Shown here in pieces: positions 22,952 to 34,513 of a DNA stretch of 64,000 nucleotides. The position numbers and the translations under genes were made by a program. The notes beneath the pieces were generated by a model. That model saw only the letters and a list, made by a program, of their open reading frames with translations. It ran no database searches and was not told where the DNA came from. The DNA is from Tetranychus cinnabarinus (Eukaryota > Arthropoda > Arachnida > Trombidiformes > Tetranychidae), in assembly GCA_022266195.1 (NCBI GenBank), contig WHVY01000003.1:11160001-11224000 (forward strand). The letters are read 5' to 3'. Positions within the stretch are counted from its first letter, which is position 1, and each line of letters opens with the position of its first letter.

Positions 22952-25900
22952 AATAAATGTAACGTTGTGTTTGTTTGTGAATAAGTAAATGACAAAAGTA
23001 TCTAAATCTTTCTCCTTATATTTACTCTAGACTGTGATAACATCGGCAGTTGAACTCGTTAGAAACTGTTGTACCAAAAATCAAATTGAACTCCACATCA
23101 TTAGTACTCAACGGTCAATTTTTATCAGCATTTCCACAGTTGATCTCTGTGCGATCACAGGATGTTAACCATTGAAATTGTACCGGATGCACGATATCAG
23201 TTTCTTTACACCGAAATCACTATTTCTTACTTTTCCTTTCTGACAACTTTTTACTTTCTAAAAATGAAGTTTAAATATTTTTTGTTTTTTGTTGATAAAG
23301 TTTACACTTTAATTCCTCATCAACTTTTGACCTCTAAATTATTCTGTTTCATGTCCATTACAAATTCCAGCATGAACGGTTTATAGCTGAAGGCAATTCA
23401 TTTCAACTAATGCACGAAATTCAACATTAGTCAAAAATTGTTTTCATTTGCATTCAGTTGAATAAAAGATAATGAATATTTCATTAAACCTAGAATACTC
23501 AAGGTAGACTAAGTGAACCTGAAATTGACCTAAATTGTCTCTTAAATAGTAATGATGAAAAGTCTCGAGGAACAAAAAACTCATTTTTGATTCTCATTCG
23601 TTTCATCTGAATATTTACCTTGACAATTAATGCATATTGAACAGTAAAATAAAAAGAGTTTCTGTTTTCGTTTCGAAAAGAATATTATCAAAGATGAATT
23701 CTTTTCTCTTTCACTTCGACTTCGACTTTCAGTTATTAGCAACTGGAATGTGAACGAAACAGTTAGAATGGTAAAAAAATGAGAAAACAGGGAAAATGAA
23801 GAAAGAATTATTAGAATTATCATTTCAAGCTAACTTGTTGTTTCAGTTCTTATTACTTTATTATTGCTTTATCAGGAATGAATGTTGATACTCATGTTTG
23901 TGCCAAATGATTCTGATGAACAGATTGTGTTGATGTATAATAATATAAAAGAGAAAAGGTTTAATGTTGATAATGATAAGTATCATGATGAAAAGATATA
24001 AACATGAAAAAAGACGAAGAAAATTCTTGTTCAATCAGATTCTTTTTAAAACTTTACCAATACTGATCAACTTGGATCAATATATTGATGTAATCAACTA
24101 CATAAACTGGAATAAACGTTCAACTGGAATAAACAGTAACAAGAGAAACAAAAAAAGCAACGAAATGTTCAACAATAACTGCAACTCCAAGTGTATTCTG
24201 ATCTTGAGGTAAAAGAAGAAGGAAAAGAACAGCGAAAAAAAAGAAACTCAAAGTTGCAATTCAGATATTGAAATTGTTATTTTGCTTCGAATTGGTTCGT
24301 CTAATTGTTTCCTTTCCTTTGTTTCCAACCTTCGAACTCATGATGAGATGAGAACATAAATTATCTTAAACTTGATCAATTACCTATTAATGAAAGCCCA
24401 AAGGAACAGAGTAAATAACAGTTTCTAAAAGAGTTTACACAATCTTTTCAAGAACTTTTTCTTTTTCTATCCTCGAGCAAGTTGAACGATATTGACCATT
24501 GATGGTTGAAAATATTGACCCGGTCAAGCACTGTTCAACTGTCAAAAGATTTTTGATGGAAAAACGAAAACTTTTCATTTTCGAATGTTGAGAGTTTCGA
24601 GTTTTTTGTTCACTTCAATTTGCTTGTTGAACAAATTGCTCATGAATCATGATATTTAAATGTTTAAATGTATTCTCAGATTAGCATGTTCTGAAACAGG
24701 AAGTTGAATCTTCATTGAGAGGAAGTTTTATTTTCCTGTTGCCTGAGGAGAGAAGAAACAAGTAAAGAACAAGTTTTACTGACGAAATGAAATGCTGGTG
24801 AAATGGTAAGATTATGGCGGATGAAGGACGAGTTGGAATGTCAAGTAACAAATGTTAATCATGGCATGATGTGAGTAACAATATTAAGGTGAACAGTACA
24901 ATGATTCGTAATACAATTAGCAAGTATGAAGCCATTAACGAAAGGAAAGGAGAAAAGAGTTTGTAACGATGGTTTACAGTTCGTCAGTAGCAATCATGGT
25001 AATAATAAATGGTTTATTATCATTATCATTACATTTCTTTTTCCTCTCTGATCAACTTCACCAAATGATGAATCAAGTAAAAGTGATTAAACTTATTCTT
25101 CACGTACTTTTTCCTTCTAGAGGTTCAACTTTTGGTACCTTCACTTCGTATTCATTAACATTATCCTTTTCTTGTTGTTATTTTTGGTCCAATGATCAAG
25201 TTGATCTTGGCTTTTGCTCTCCTCATCATTATCATCATCTTTACTTGAATTTCGCTAAAAGATCAAATCTGATTTTACTTTTTTCTTGAAACTTTTTTTT
25301 CGTTTACTCTTTACTCTTCATCATCAAATCCTTTGACCAACTTTTCGACTTAATCGTTGTCATTGTGCTTAAATCTCGACTTTTTTTGTCTTCATACAGT
25401 TGATGGTAACCTGGGCTGAATCAAATGAGCAAAGCGTATTATCATTATTAAACAATAAAATGTTGCTGATCCCAATTAGAGTTTAAAATTTTTTCATTTC
25501 TTTTCGTTTTCTCCACCTTTTTCCCTAGTTTCATTTTAAAAGTTCATCTTTTAAACATTGATGATGAAGATGATGGAGAAATGAAACAAGATAATCGCTG
25601 TAATGATGACCAGGATAAAGGAAGAGTAAAATGGAGCAGAAAAAGGAAAACACACAACAACATTGACCTCATCATTAAATTTATTTGTAGCTCAATTGAA
25701 ACTTTACAATAAGCTTTTAACCAAGAAAGAAAAGAAGCAGCAGAAAAAAATTTATCGTTTCCTATTGAAAGTGATTATTTTTCTGTTTCATTATTTTCAA
25801 CTTTATAACAGAATCTGATAGGATTACAATTTGGACAATAATAGCGATGCTAAAGCCTAATTAAATAACAATAAACTGTATCGTCCACACATGAACACAT

Positions 25901-28800
25901 AAAGCGAGTCAATATATTGAAAGGTAAACAAAGTAAATCAACTTTCTTCACCTCACAGAGATTAGGCTTTATGCTCTTAATAGGTTGACCGAGAATGATT
26001 CAACCTTAGGTTAAACTTTACTCAATGACTGCGTCTCTCACGACCATCGAATGTCAAAAAATGGAAAATGTTTTGAGTCAATATTTTCCATTCTCTGGTC
26101 ACATGAACCTTTCTGATTCATGACAAAGTTCATGCTGATAATCCTGATTATCTTCCAATGCTAATCTCTCTTGACATGTTGAGGGAATGTTGAAAATTCA
26201 ACAGTTGAATTGGTATGAAATTTATGATCATGTAATTTGGATATTGACAGATTGATAAACTTTTAATGAATCTGGATGAAAGCAAATATAAAGCGAGGCA
26301 ACATTTTTACATTCCCATGTTACCTTGGAGTGAAATATCACTATCTTTTGTTGACGTTGAAGCAAAAAATTTATCATTCTTATGTTAAACCAGTTGATCC
26401 ATAAAAAGATATAAATATTGAGCATTTTCACAGTATAAAGTTGAATATGAAAGGAGAGTGGAACAAAAAAAAGTGGAATAAAATTTTTCTTTCCTTTTAA
26501 CTTGAAAATTTTCATTATTTTCTGTGTTTTTGTTGTTTTCCATTATTGCGCCCGAGGAGATAAAATTGAATAAAGTTTACATTCATTTTTTACCATTGAA
26601 TGACGCTTTTGCATTTTATCCAATAATTTAACAAAAAAATGAATGCAAAAGAAGGGCAAAAAGGGAAGAGCAATAATTTGTTGGTTAGAAAGCAAATTTG
26701 TAAATGTTGATCAATTTTGCCACATTTTAACATTCAGTTTCCATGAAAATTTACTTGAACCTTTAGTTTTATTTTCTCGAGTTTTCCCTTTTTTCTCTCG
26801 TCAATATTTACACTTATTATCATCATTATCATTTTGATTATTGTTCCCTTTGCCTTTTGATAACATTTTTCTTGGCCTCTAAAAGGTTCATCTTTGCATC
26901 GTCAACACTCGCCATGTTCATGATACTAAAATATTCTGATCACAGAGAGCAACTTTAACTTGAACAATGTTTACCATCTTGATGTAAGACGAAGAGGAAA
27001 AGTTCATCTTCAAGAATCACAATCATATAAAGATGAAAAGGGATAAAAAGCAAAAATACTGTTCACACATTTATCGAAACCCATCATCATTATGAGGAAA
27101 AAAAAAGTTTGAAAGTTTCCATTTAAAACTCATTTGACACTTTGCATCAACATCAAGTTTTACCTGATGAAAATGATGAAAGTGTGAATGAGAAAAAAGG
27201 AAAAAGAAAAGACCAGATAAACAAATACATATTCCGGAAGATTGAGTTACTATTGGGATTGGTTATAAAATATTATAATATTTGCTTCTCTTGGTTTTTC
27301 CATTTTTTTGCTCTTCTTCAACTTTTTACTTTGTATTATGCTCTTGATAAATGCATGAGGAAACGGAATGCTTGCTTGGTTGGGATTTGAATAAGAGTTG
27401 CCAAACTATTAATATGAATACATTCAGATATATTTATATTTAAATATGTGAATATTTCACTTTCAACTCTTTCCCTCTTCTTCTTTTCCTGTGTTTTTCT
27501 GCTTCTTTTTCATGGAAGGCATTCTTTAAAGGCAACAATAAAAGTTGAACAAAATTGATAAAAACTCCTTTTGCTTCTTCCGATAAACAAATGAGTTTTC
27601 ATGTTGAATCATGGTGAGGTTGATTCATCGAGTCAAAGAGTTTTTCTTTCTTTTACTATTATTTTCATATTGAAAGGTTGAGATGAATAGATTCAACTGG
27701 ACTTGAAAAGTAAATGGAAATGCTCCATTTTTTTCATGATAAATCATTGATCAATTTTATTTCAATCCAATTGTTTACTTTTTGCCACTTTTTATCACTT
27801 TTTTTCTGGCATCAAATTGAATATTTTTGTGGTTAAATTTTGAAACCTCTAGAAATTGGGAAAAGGAATCAACATTTTCTGGTGAGTTGTTGGTTGGCTG
27901 CCAGTTGATGAATATCAATTGTGTTTATTGATGAAATATAAACTTTTGATTTGAACCTTTTTATTCAACTTTTATTCACTTGTTTATCATCAATATTTTC
28001 TGGCAGATTTCCGAGTCAATTTGAATTGGATTGATTTAGAGTTGCGGGTTAAAATATCGGCATCATTTGATAGGATCATGCTTAATGTAAATGTTCAATG
28101 TTTATCGATGTTATTGCATTTGATATCTTATATCGAACATTTCAAAAGTGCCGATTTCTTGGATTTTTATCGCTAGAAATATGCAAGAAAACATTGAGCT
28201 CAATCTATTCAACACCAGACTTTATGGTCCAACGCGCGAGAAAAATTAACTTTCTGAGGTGAGAACAAGGAGTTTCTAGAATTTTGTGTTTTTAGCAGTT
28301 AGAGACACGATCATCATAACGCTTATTGTCACTAATAGATGGAAGATTAAAGGATGTTAACTCAAAAAATGTATCGATTCTTTAAAAACATTGAACAATC
28401 ATCGTGAATTCATCTGAATATGAAGATCCGTTTGCGGTCATAAATTACAAAAAATGACAGATTCTGGTATCATGAATCGAAGTACCAAAAGTTTCAGGGT
28501 CACTTTGGTTTTCTGGTTGACTGGTTTTCTAAAACTGTTATCTTTTTTGAATATCCTGACCTGTAAACTTCCTGGTTCTTCTAACCCAGGGTTTGATTTG
28601 TTGCAACTACCGTATGCTGGTATTGACTGCTAACGAACGAAACGATAGTACATCTTGCTCATTTTGATTATATTTTTTATTTTTATTGATTAATAAAGGG
28701 GTGAGGGAGCGCGGGAAAAAAAGTATGGGAAAACTTTGCATAAACAAATTGAGCCTTTATTTTTAATTAAGAAATGATTTTAAGAGTGTTTTTTTTCAAT
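22952..28800. other. Non-coding host DNA, about 5.8 kb
   Basis: AT-rich, with CAT/ATG-rich patches and no supportable gene. The open frames of 80-106 codons here are low-complexity (Lys/Asn/Leu/Phe-rich) and lack splice or domain support. Confidence 0.6.
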
Positions 28801-28810
28801 TTTTACACTG

Positions 28811-29309
28811 TTAAAACAATTTATTGAAATAAAACCCTCTTGTTCGTTCTTCTAACATGTCCGATGGAACTTTTGTAATTCTTTTGTAAGAAAATTTTAA
28901 AGAGGTATCATCAGTATTATGATGCATATAAGGTTTCTGATTCCTATCAACAACTTTGTGTGTAGCTCCATATATTTCAACTATATTTTGATTACAAATA
29001 TAAAGTTTATCCAGGTAATCTTGGATTAACAAGCGATTATCGTCTTATCTCCGTCTTCGATTAACTCGTAGAACAATTTGATGATTAGTCCTAGGTAATC
29101 CTCATTGATTGCACGTCTTGGAACGAAATCTTATCCATGGAATTTGTTAACCAGATGGTTGATTTGATATTCATCTTTCTATGTTGGGCTGCAATCACGA
29201 TTGTCAACAATAAGATTTATTGATATAGAATCACTTAATAGAGAAACTTCTCTAGTATTCCGTGCACGCGGAAACCTTGGGTATCGAAATATGCACAATA
29301 AGTATCCAT
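28811..29309 (-). pseudogene. Decayed coding sequence of unknown, possibly viral, origin
   Basis: Reading the minus strand from an ATG at 29309, protein-like segments appear in successive frames, interrupted by at least two frame breaks and stop codons. The last open part, up to 28811, has 73 codons and balanced, non-low-complexity composition (Tyr, Asp, Lys, Arg). The composition and codon pattern differ from the random frames elsewhere. I do not recognise the protein. The neighbourhood (virus-like protease and capsid-like frame 2 kb away) suggests it belongs to the same integrated element. Confidence 0.4.
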
Positions 29310-29424
29310 GTTGACTCTTCAAAATATAATTTGTTAGTGATTGAGATTGTTCATTTGTGGATCTATTTATACATAAATTGAATCAAGGATTTGAATACAT
29401 CTGGATTTGAATCAGTAAATGTTG

Positions 29425-29585
29425 ATCCAGAACGGACAAGTTTATCCAGAGCGGACGAGTGACCCTATTTTCCGCACGCTCTCTTGTTCCTTAATTAATC
29501 AATGAAAAGTTGTCCAGGTTTGGATAAAAATTTATCCAGAACGGACAAGTCTACCCAGATCCGGACAAGTAATCCAGACCCGAAC
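29425..29585 (+). repeat. Spaced direct repeats of ATCCAGAACGGACAAGT
   Basis: Copies lie at 29425-29441, 29444-29460 and 29534-29550, with diverged copies at 29553-29570 and 29572-29585. The core is CCAGANCGGACAAGT. The sequence between the second and third copies is unrelated, so this is an irregular array and not a simple tandem repeat. It lies upstream of the plus-strand small gene and could be its regulatory region or a terminal array of an integrated element. Confidence 0.7.
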
Positions 29586-29695
29586 TTTTTATTACAGCTA
29601 ACACATTTCCCATTTTTGGATTATCAAACCAAGCAATAAATCAAGCCTCCGGTTTCAGAAAAACGCAAGTCTTCACTTCACATTCAGTATTCACA

Positions 29696-31090
29696 TTGAT
29701 ATTTACTGTTGATTCATTTGAAATACGATTTGATGTTAGTCTTGCTTTGGCTTTCGGTTCTGATATTGATTCTGGCTTTAGCTTCTATATTTTATTCTTA
29801 GAATGGTTTGCACTTCTGATAATGATGTTAGTCCTGCTTAGTTTTTTCGTAATTTCCTGGGCTAATCTTGTATGGGTAAGTTATTAAAACTTAATGAAAT
29901 TGTTAAAGGCTGAAATTGAAACTGAAAATGTACAGCAATACAATAAAAAAATTTAAACAATTATTATTACTGATTTAAAAGTCTCATTTATTTCGCCTTG
30001 CATCCGTACAACTATTACCTAAAAAGTATTAATCTTGCTAAATTTTCATTATCATATACAGGGTGACAATTCATAACCGAGAGACCTTTTTTCGAGATAA
30101 CTGCCGAACGGTAGATGCAGTAGCCCTCATATTTTTTTCTGGGCATTAGGGCCTCAAAGGTAAATGTTTGGGCTACTTTGCAGAAATTCGAAAATTTTGA
30201 AATTTCTATGGGATTTTACATAGAAAAATAGAATTTATTAGAAAAATTGGAATTGCGATCTCCAAAGGCGATTTTTCTGAATATCGAATGTATCATCTGA
30301 ATAAATGTGTTTAAAGAACAACTTGTAGCTGTCTGATGACTTTATGCAAAAAAATCGCCTCTTGAGGTCGAAATTCCAATTTTTCTAAAAAATGATGTTT
30401 TCTATGTAAAATCCCATAGAAATTTCAAAATTTTCGAATTTCTGCAAAGTAGCCCAAACATTTACCTTTGAGGCCCTAATGCCCAGAAAAAATATGAGGG
30501 CTACGGCATGTACCGTTCGGCAGTTATCTCGAAAAAAAGTCTCTCGGTTATGAATTGTCACCCTGTATATAGCGCATAGATAAAAACATGCAAACTAGAT
30601 AAAAATTCTAATCCATTATACCCATCTCTTCCAAACATCCCTAAATCATTTTCTTTTTTTGCATTTTATTAATGTATCTCTTTTCTTTCTTTTACAGATG
30701 GCAAAGTATAACATGAAGAAAAGATTGATGAAAATCAACCAAAAAAAGGCAAAGCGAAGCCGAATCCCGCTGGTGGCAATTAGAAAGCCATCCGTTTTCG
30801 AATTGACGACGAAAATGCTGCTTGAATTATGGATTAAAAGTATAAACTGGGGTGAAACAAAGAAAGACTTGCAGCAGCCACAGATCGAGGTTAACATGGA
30901 AGAACTGGAGGCATGGTGTAATGAAGGGAAACCCGAGGCTATAAAATTTGAGGATCCTGGTTCGCAAAAAATGGATCTCTGTAATAAACCTATACAGCTG
31001 ATAGAGGGAGATTCATGGGATGATGTTTTTAAAGCATGGGATGAAATGGAAATTGATGATCTTTCAGATATTATATCTAAAGTTTTGTAA
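29696..31090 (+). CDS. Small basic/acidic protein, possibly virus-derived, with a possible 5' exon
   Basis: The secure part is 30698-31090 (130 codons), starting at an ATG directly after a TTTTACAG acceptor. The first 30 residues are strongly basic (Lys/Arg-rich, nuclear-signal-like). The C-terminal half is acidic with Trp residues. An upstream open stretch, 29696-29876, ends at a GTAAGT donor in compatible phase and encodes a hydrophobic segment, so a two-exon gene with an intron of about 820 bp is possible. That intron would contain the 507-bp foldback at 30059-30565. The gene converges on the protease gene, with 38 bp between the two stop codons. I do not recognise a family; a virion or DNA-binding role is only a guess from context. 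Confidence 0.5.
30059..30565. mobile_element. Foldback/MITE, Tc1-mariner-like termini (507 bp)
   Basis: The element starts CAGGGTGACAATTCATAACC and ends with its complement. The arms, roughly 170-200 bp, stay similar inward, including TTTTTCTGGGCATTAGGGCC and its complement. TA (or TATA) flanks both sides. CAGGGTG-type ends with TA duplications are common in non-autonomous Tc1-mariner derivatives. It has no coding capacity. A transcript through it would form a long hairpin. Confidence 0.85.
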
Positions 31091-31128
31091 TCTCATTCTT
31101 TGATTTATTCATTTATATTCAATTAATT

Positions 31129-31563
31129 TCAATTCTTATTATAATAAATTTTGTTTATTATATTTTCATTGTGTTTTTGTTCACATTTCAAAAAAGGTAA
31201 GTAAGAACCAGTAAAACAACTTTTCAAGAAAGAGATACAAAAATAACCACATTTGATCGACAAGTCTCCTTGAAATACATCTACATTATAGATATAATCA
31301 TAACGTTTACAGTTTCTTTCCAAATAGGTTTTTATCATTTCAGGAGGTTGCTGCCCATAAGAATCGAAAATGATTCCACTGCCGTATATTGGTATAAATA
31401 CTGCTGTCCAATGTGAGCCTGATTTCCAGCTTGGATCAAGATTGATTACGATTCCGAAAGGTTTTGGAAATAAAGTAAGTGGAAGTTTATCAATTGCATA
31501 TACTCCTTTGAAACCTTTGTATTTTACGAGTCGATTTTGTATATCTAATGTTGTTAAAGCCAT
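31129..31563 (-). CDS. Adenain-like cysteine protease (144 aa), virus/Polinton type
   Basis: The frame starts at an ATG at 31563 and runs intact for 144 codons. The catalytic set of adenovirus-type (C5) maturation proteases is present in order: H51 in GSHW, D67 in FDSYG, Q98 in FQGD and C105 in KCGYFC. Such proteases process virion proteins in adenoviruses, Polintons/Mavericks and adintovirus-like elements. The ATG overlaps the stop codon of the upstream capsid-like frame as TGATG, a compact arrangement typical of viral genes and unlike host genes here. No frame damage is visible, so the insertion may be young or the gene may be maintained. A whole element is not visible: no polymerase or integrase was found nearby. 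Confidence 0.72.
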   Translation of the reverse strand: MALTTLDIQNRLVKYKGFKGVYAIDKLPLTLFPKPFGIVINLDPSWKSGSHWTAVFIPIYGSGIIFDSYGQQPPEMIKTYLERNCKRYDYIYNVDVFQGDLSIKCGYFCISFLKSCFTGSYLPFLKCEQKHNENIINKIYYNKN

Positions 31564-31808
31564 CAGTAGTCCGTAACAATATTACGTGCTGCATCAATTT
31601 GTAGAACGCTATCATATATAGCAAACACCAGCATATGCATCCCTTCATTAAGAGCAGAAGAAAATTGAATATCCATGCGCACATTACCTCTCTTGATCAT
31701 ACATAATACACCGGAATCACTTGCGAGAGTACCATCATCGGTCAAATCAAAAACTAGAAGTGGATATTTATCACGAAACTCTGTAGATTTATAGATTTTA
31801 TCTTCAAA
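31563..31808 (-). pseudogene. C-terminal remnant of a virus-like structural protein
   Basis: The frame is open for 81 codons from 31808 and ends in the TGA that overlaps the protease start. There is no suitable ATG for a complete protein, so it is a 5'-truncated fragment or a last exon. The pattern of its end (a K-R-G-N-V-R block, a hydrophobic Y-D segment, then I-D-x-x-R-N-I-V) recalls the C-terminus of the F54H12.2-like family found in animal genomes next to adenain-like proteases. That is recollection and not a search result. Upstream in the same strand I see no continuing structural protein frame. Confidence 0.5.
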
Positions 31809-31987
31809 TCAAGTGTTTTTCTAGCTAAGCATTTACACCTACGGCTTATTATCAGCTTTTACAGAAAGTTGCTGCGTTTGTTCATATCCTCCATAAAATT
31901 GGATGAAACTAAGTTTTATATAAAAGGTTTGAGTTGCAGAATATTATTTTTAGTTTATTCCCTAGTTGCAATATATGCAACTAAGGA

Positions 31988-32119
31988 ATGATGGAAGTTC
32001 GTAATTTTTTCTTGTTTGCTTATTTATACGTAGATGTACACAATTCATTGAGAGGAAGGATAGTCAACCAAACACAACGACAACCCGAAGATCAGGCAAA
32101 ATCCGATTTTTGCATGTAA
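31988..32119 (+). CDS. Short signal-peptide-like ORF, first copy of a paired exon
   Basis: An ATG at 31988 opens 43 codons beginning with a hydrophobic run that looks like a signal peptide, followed by a polar stretch containing V-N-Q-T and E-D-Q. A possible GTAAAT donor lies at its end, so it may be a first exon. A diverged copy lies at about 32588-32687. Confidence 0.35.
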   Translation: MMEVRNFFLFAYLYVDVHNSLRGRIVNQTQRQPEDQAKSDFCM

Positions 32120-32587
32120 ATTTTATTTTGTTTAGTTACCTGTGAAGCTAGTGAGGCTAGTAACTGTTTTAAGTGCAAGAATAGACGAAATTCAATTGTT
32201 ATGCTCTATTTATCAAACTCAAAATAGATTTAATAAAATTCAAAAAAAAACTATTCTATGTAAAAGGAGTTGAGGTTTATTTTAGATAAAATTATCTGAA
32301 GATGAAATGAAAATTGTAATAACATGACAATGTAGATGCATCGGTCAATTTTATTAGCTTAACCAATTGGTAAGTTGTTTTATTAGTAATTAAAATCTAT
32401 TTGACTACTTCATCTTTTCTTCTTCTTCCTTTTCTCTGCAGCTTTCAGCTTTTGCTGAAAAGAAATTCGAAGAGAGCATTTCTCTTCTATATTACTGGTA
32501 GATTAGAAGGATGTCATGTAAAATTTTTTATTGCAAGATGTTTCATCTTGAGTATAATTAGCATGATTGTTCAAATTTATGGATCGA

Positions 32588-32687
32588 TCATAATTTCGTA
32601 CATTTGATTTCGTACATTTTATAGCAGATGTGCACGTTCTGTTGAAAGGAGGAATGGTCAACCAAACAAAACTACCACTCGAAGATC
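32588..32687 (+). pseudogene. Diverged second copy of the short ORF
   Basis: The open frame shares the ADVH, G-x-V-N-Q-T and L-E-D-Q pattern with 31988-32119 but has no ATG and ends in a stop right after E-D-Q. Nucleotide similarity is limited to the exon core (GATGTxCAC ... GTCAACCAAAC ... GAAGATCA). It looks like an old duplicate in decay. Confidence 0.35.
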
Positions 32688-32907
32688 AATAGGATCTTTG
32701 CTTTGATTATTTACTATTAACCTATTAATCCAACTAGCAAATATATCTGTTTTGATCTCTTGAACCTAGAAGCTACGAAATATTATTCTGAACATTTTGA
32801 AATCAATATCAGGGCAATTTTGTAACTATTCGTGCATTCAAACATTTGCCAACTTGAACATTTCAAGTATAAATCTGTTTTCATGGAGAAAGCTCAGGAC
32901 AGCAAAA

Positions 32908-33141
32908 ATGTTCGTTGATACTCCAAGAAAAGTTCAAGCCCTGATTCACACTTATGAAGTATTTGAATATCGTAATTATATTCATTATATTTTTTATCAA
33001 AATGATTTTCGTGAAAATTTTATCGTTTATCGTAAAAATCGTTTTATTTTTACAAAGTTATTGGACACGAGAGAAGAACAAAGAATAATCAATGGCAACA
33101 AACATCCAATATTTTTATGTAAGTTTTGTATTAAGTTTTAG
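32908..33141 (+). CDS. Unknown ORF, 77 codons
   Basis: The frame is open from about 32797, and the first ATG is at 32908. The product is rich in Arg, Tyr, Phe and Ile with balanced composition (TPRKVQALIHTYEVFEYR), unlike the simple-sequence frames elsewhere. No motif is recognised. It may be a fragment of a gene from the same integrated element as the protease. Confidence 0.3.
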   Translation: MFVDTPRKVQALIHTYEVFEYRNYIHYIFYQNDFRENFIVYRKNRFIFTKLLDTREEQRIINGNKHPIFLCKFCIKF

Positions 33142-34022
33142 ATCTCTATTCCACCCTCACTCTTTTTACCATTACATATCTACAGTTATTACAGATTTTA
33201 TCTTTGTATGTAAGTGTTTTTATCAAATATGATTCAAGCGATTTAAAGTTGATTGGTTATTCATTGCCAAATGAATTCTGTAGCCAAAAGGAATTTGAAC
33301 CTTGTGCCATTGTATATGTCCGTTGTGTCTTGTCTTAAATCGTATAACAACATTTGCTGCATATGAAAATTTTTCCTGTTCTTAATATTTTTCTTCAATT
33401 GAAACCTGAAACTACTGTTTTTCCCAAATATCCAGAGCAATAATTATTTAGTTTTAAACATTGTGAATAGGGATTACCATTTAAATTTTTATACCAAAGG
33501 TCTCATAAGTTCCCATATCATTTCTAACTGCAGTTTATCGAAAGATACTACGAAACAAATTAATAGCTTCAGCGTAATTCAATATTCATACATAAGTTTT
33601 TAATTAGTTTCCAACGACACAATTTTATAGATAGATATAAAGGAAAAAAGTTCACTAAACTGTTGAAGTTTATATTGGAGAAAATTTCAAAATAATTTTA
33701 ATTGTACTTGTTGATTGAAATATGAACTTTATTAGATTTCTTAATGAACTTAACTCTAAATATATCTTAACTTAAATTCATATAAACATTCAAATGACTT
33801 ATTAGTCATGATTTACCTTCAACCTAAAATCATTTCAAATTTTGATTTGCTATCTTCCAATAATAGCTCTGACTAATATTCGACACTTCGTCCAGTCATA
33901 GTTAATTATCAACAACTTGATGATTAAATATTAGTTTTTACCCCGATTTTTATATGTGAGTCTTATCTTTCTTACTTACTTTTGACGCTAGGTATCACCG
34001 AGTGCGATATTGGTTTGATTTT
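33142..34022. other. Non-coding gap inside the accessory island
   Basis: AT-rich, with no supportable gene or repeat. Confidence 0.5.
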
Positions 34023-34216
34023 TCAGAGCAAAGTATCAGCAACATGACAGCACTCCATGGAACATTCAGATACAAGTAAAGGAAAGTTTAAGATGTTTTT
34101 CAAAATTTTCTTCATTTGCTCGAGAGACTCGCCATGAATATATCTTTCCTCTCGTATCAAGGTGAGTAAATGTAGAATCTTTTTATGTGAAGCTTGCATT
34201 TCATAAGAAGATGTTT

Positions 34217-34513
34217 TCAAAAATTTCTGCGGGCAGACAATCGTGTCATCTTCGTATGAAATTGAAAATGAATAAAAAACGGGTAAAATATTTGAAAATG
34301 ATATCCTGAAAGCGTACTTGGTGAAATGCAAAAAATTCTTGTTATAATTCTTGTTCGGCATATCGGACAGTTTTTGATCTTTTTCAGTAGAAGTTGTTTG
34401 TTACAAAAGCTACGAACAGCAAGATGATTACAAGGAATGTACAGAACATTATTATTTCTGTCTAAACAAATAGCACGAAAACTTTTGATATCATATTTTT
34501 TAAGAATGCACAT
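34217..34513 (-). pseudogene. Degenerate IAP-type RING finger
   Basis: From an ATG at 34513, residues 11-56 follow the C-terminal RING of inhibitor-of-apoptosis proteins: ICLDRNNNVLYIPCNHLA, then C and a CPICRTRI end. Two zinc-ligand cysteines expected by the family are Arg, both CGT, each one transition from TGT. The RING of IAPs normally ends the protein; here the frame runs on for 42 low-complexity codons, so the original stop appears lost. No BIR domain is visible upstream. It is most likely a decayed fragment. An overlapping minus frame at 34023-34361 (112 codons, true ATG) has some coding-like character in its second half, but I cannot assign it. Confidence 0.5.
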
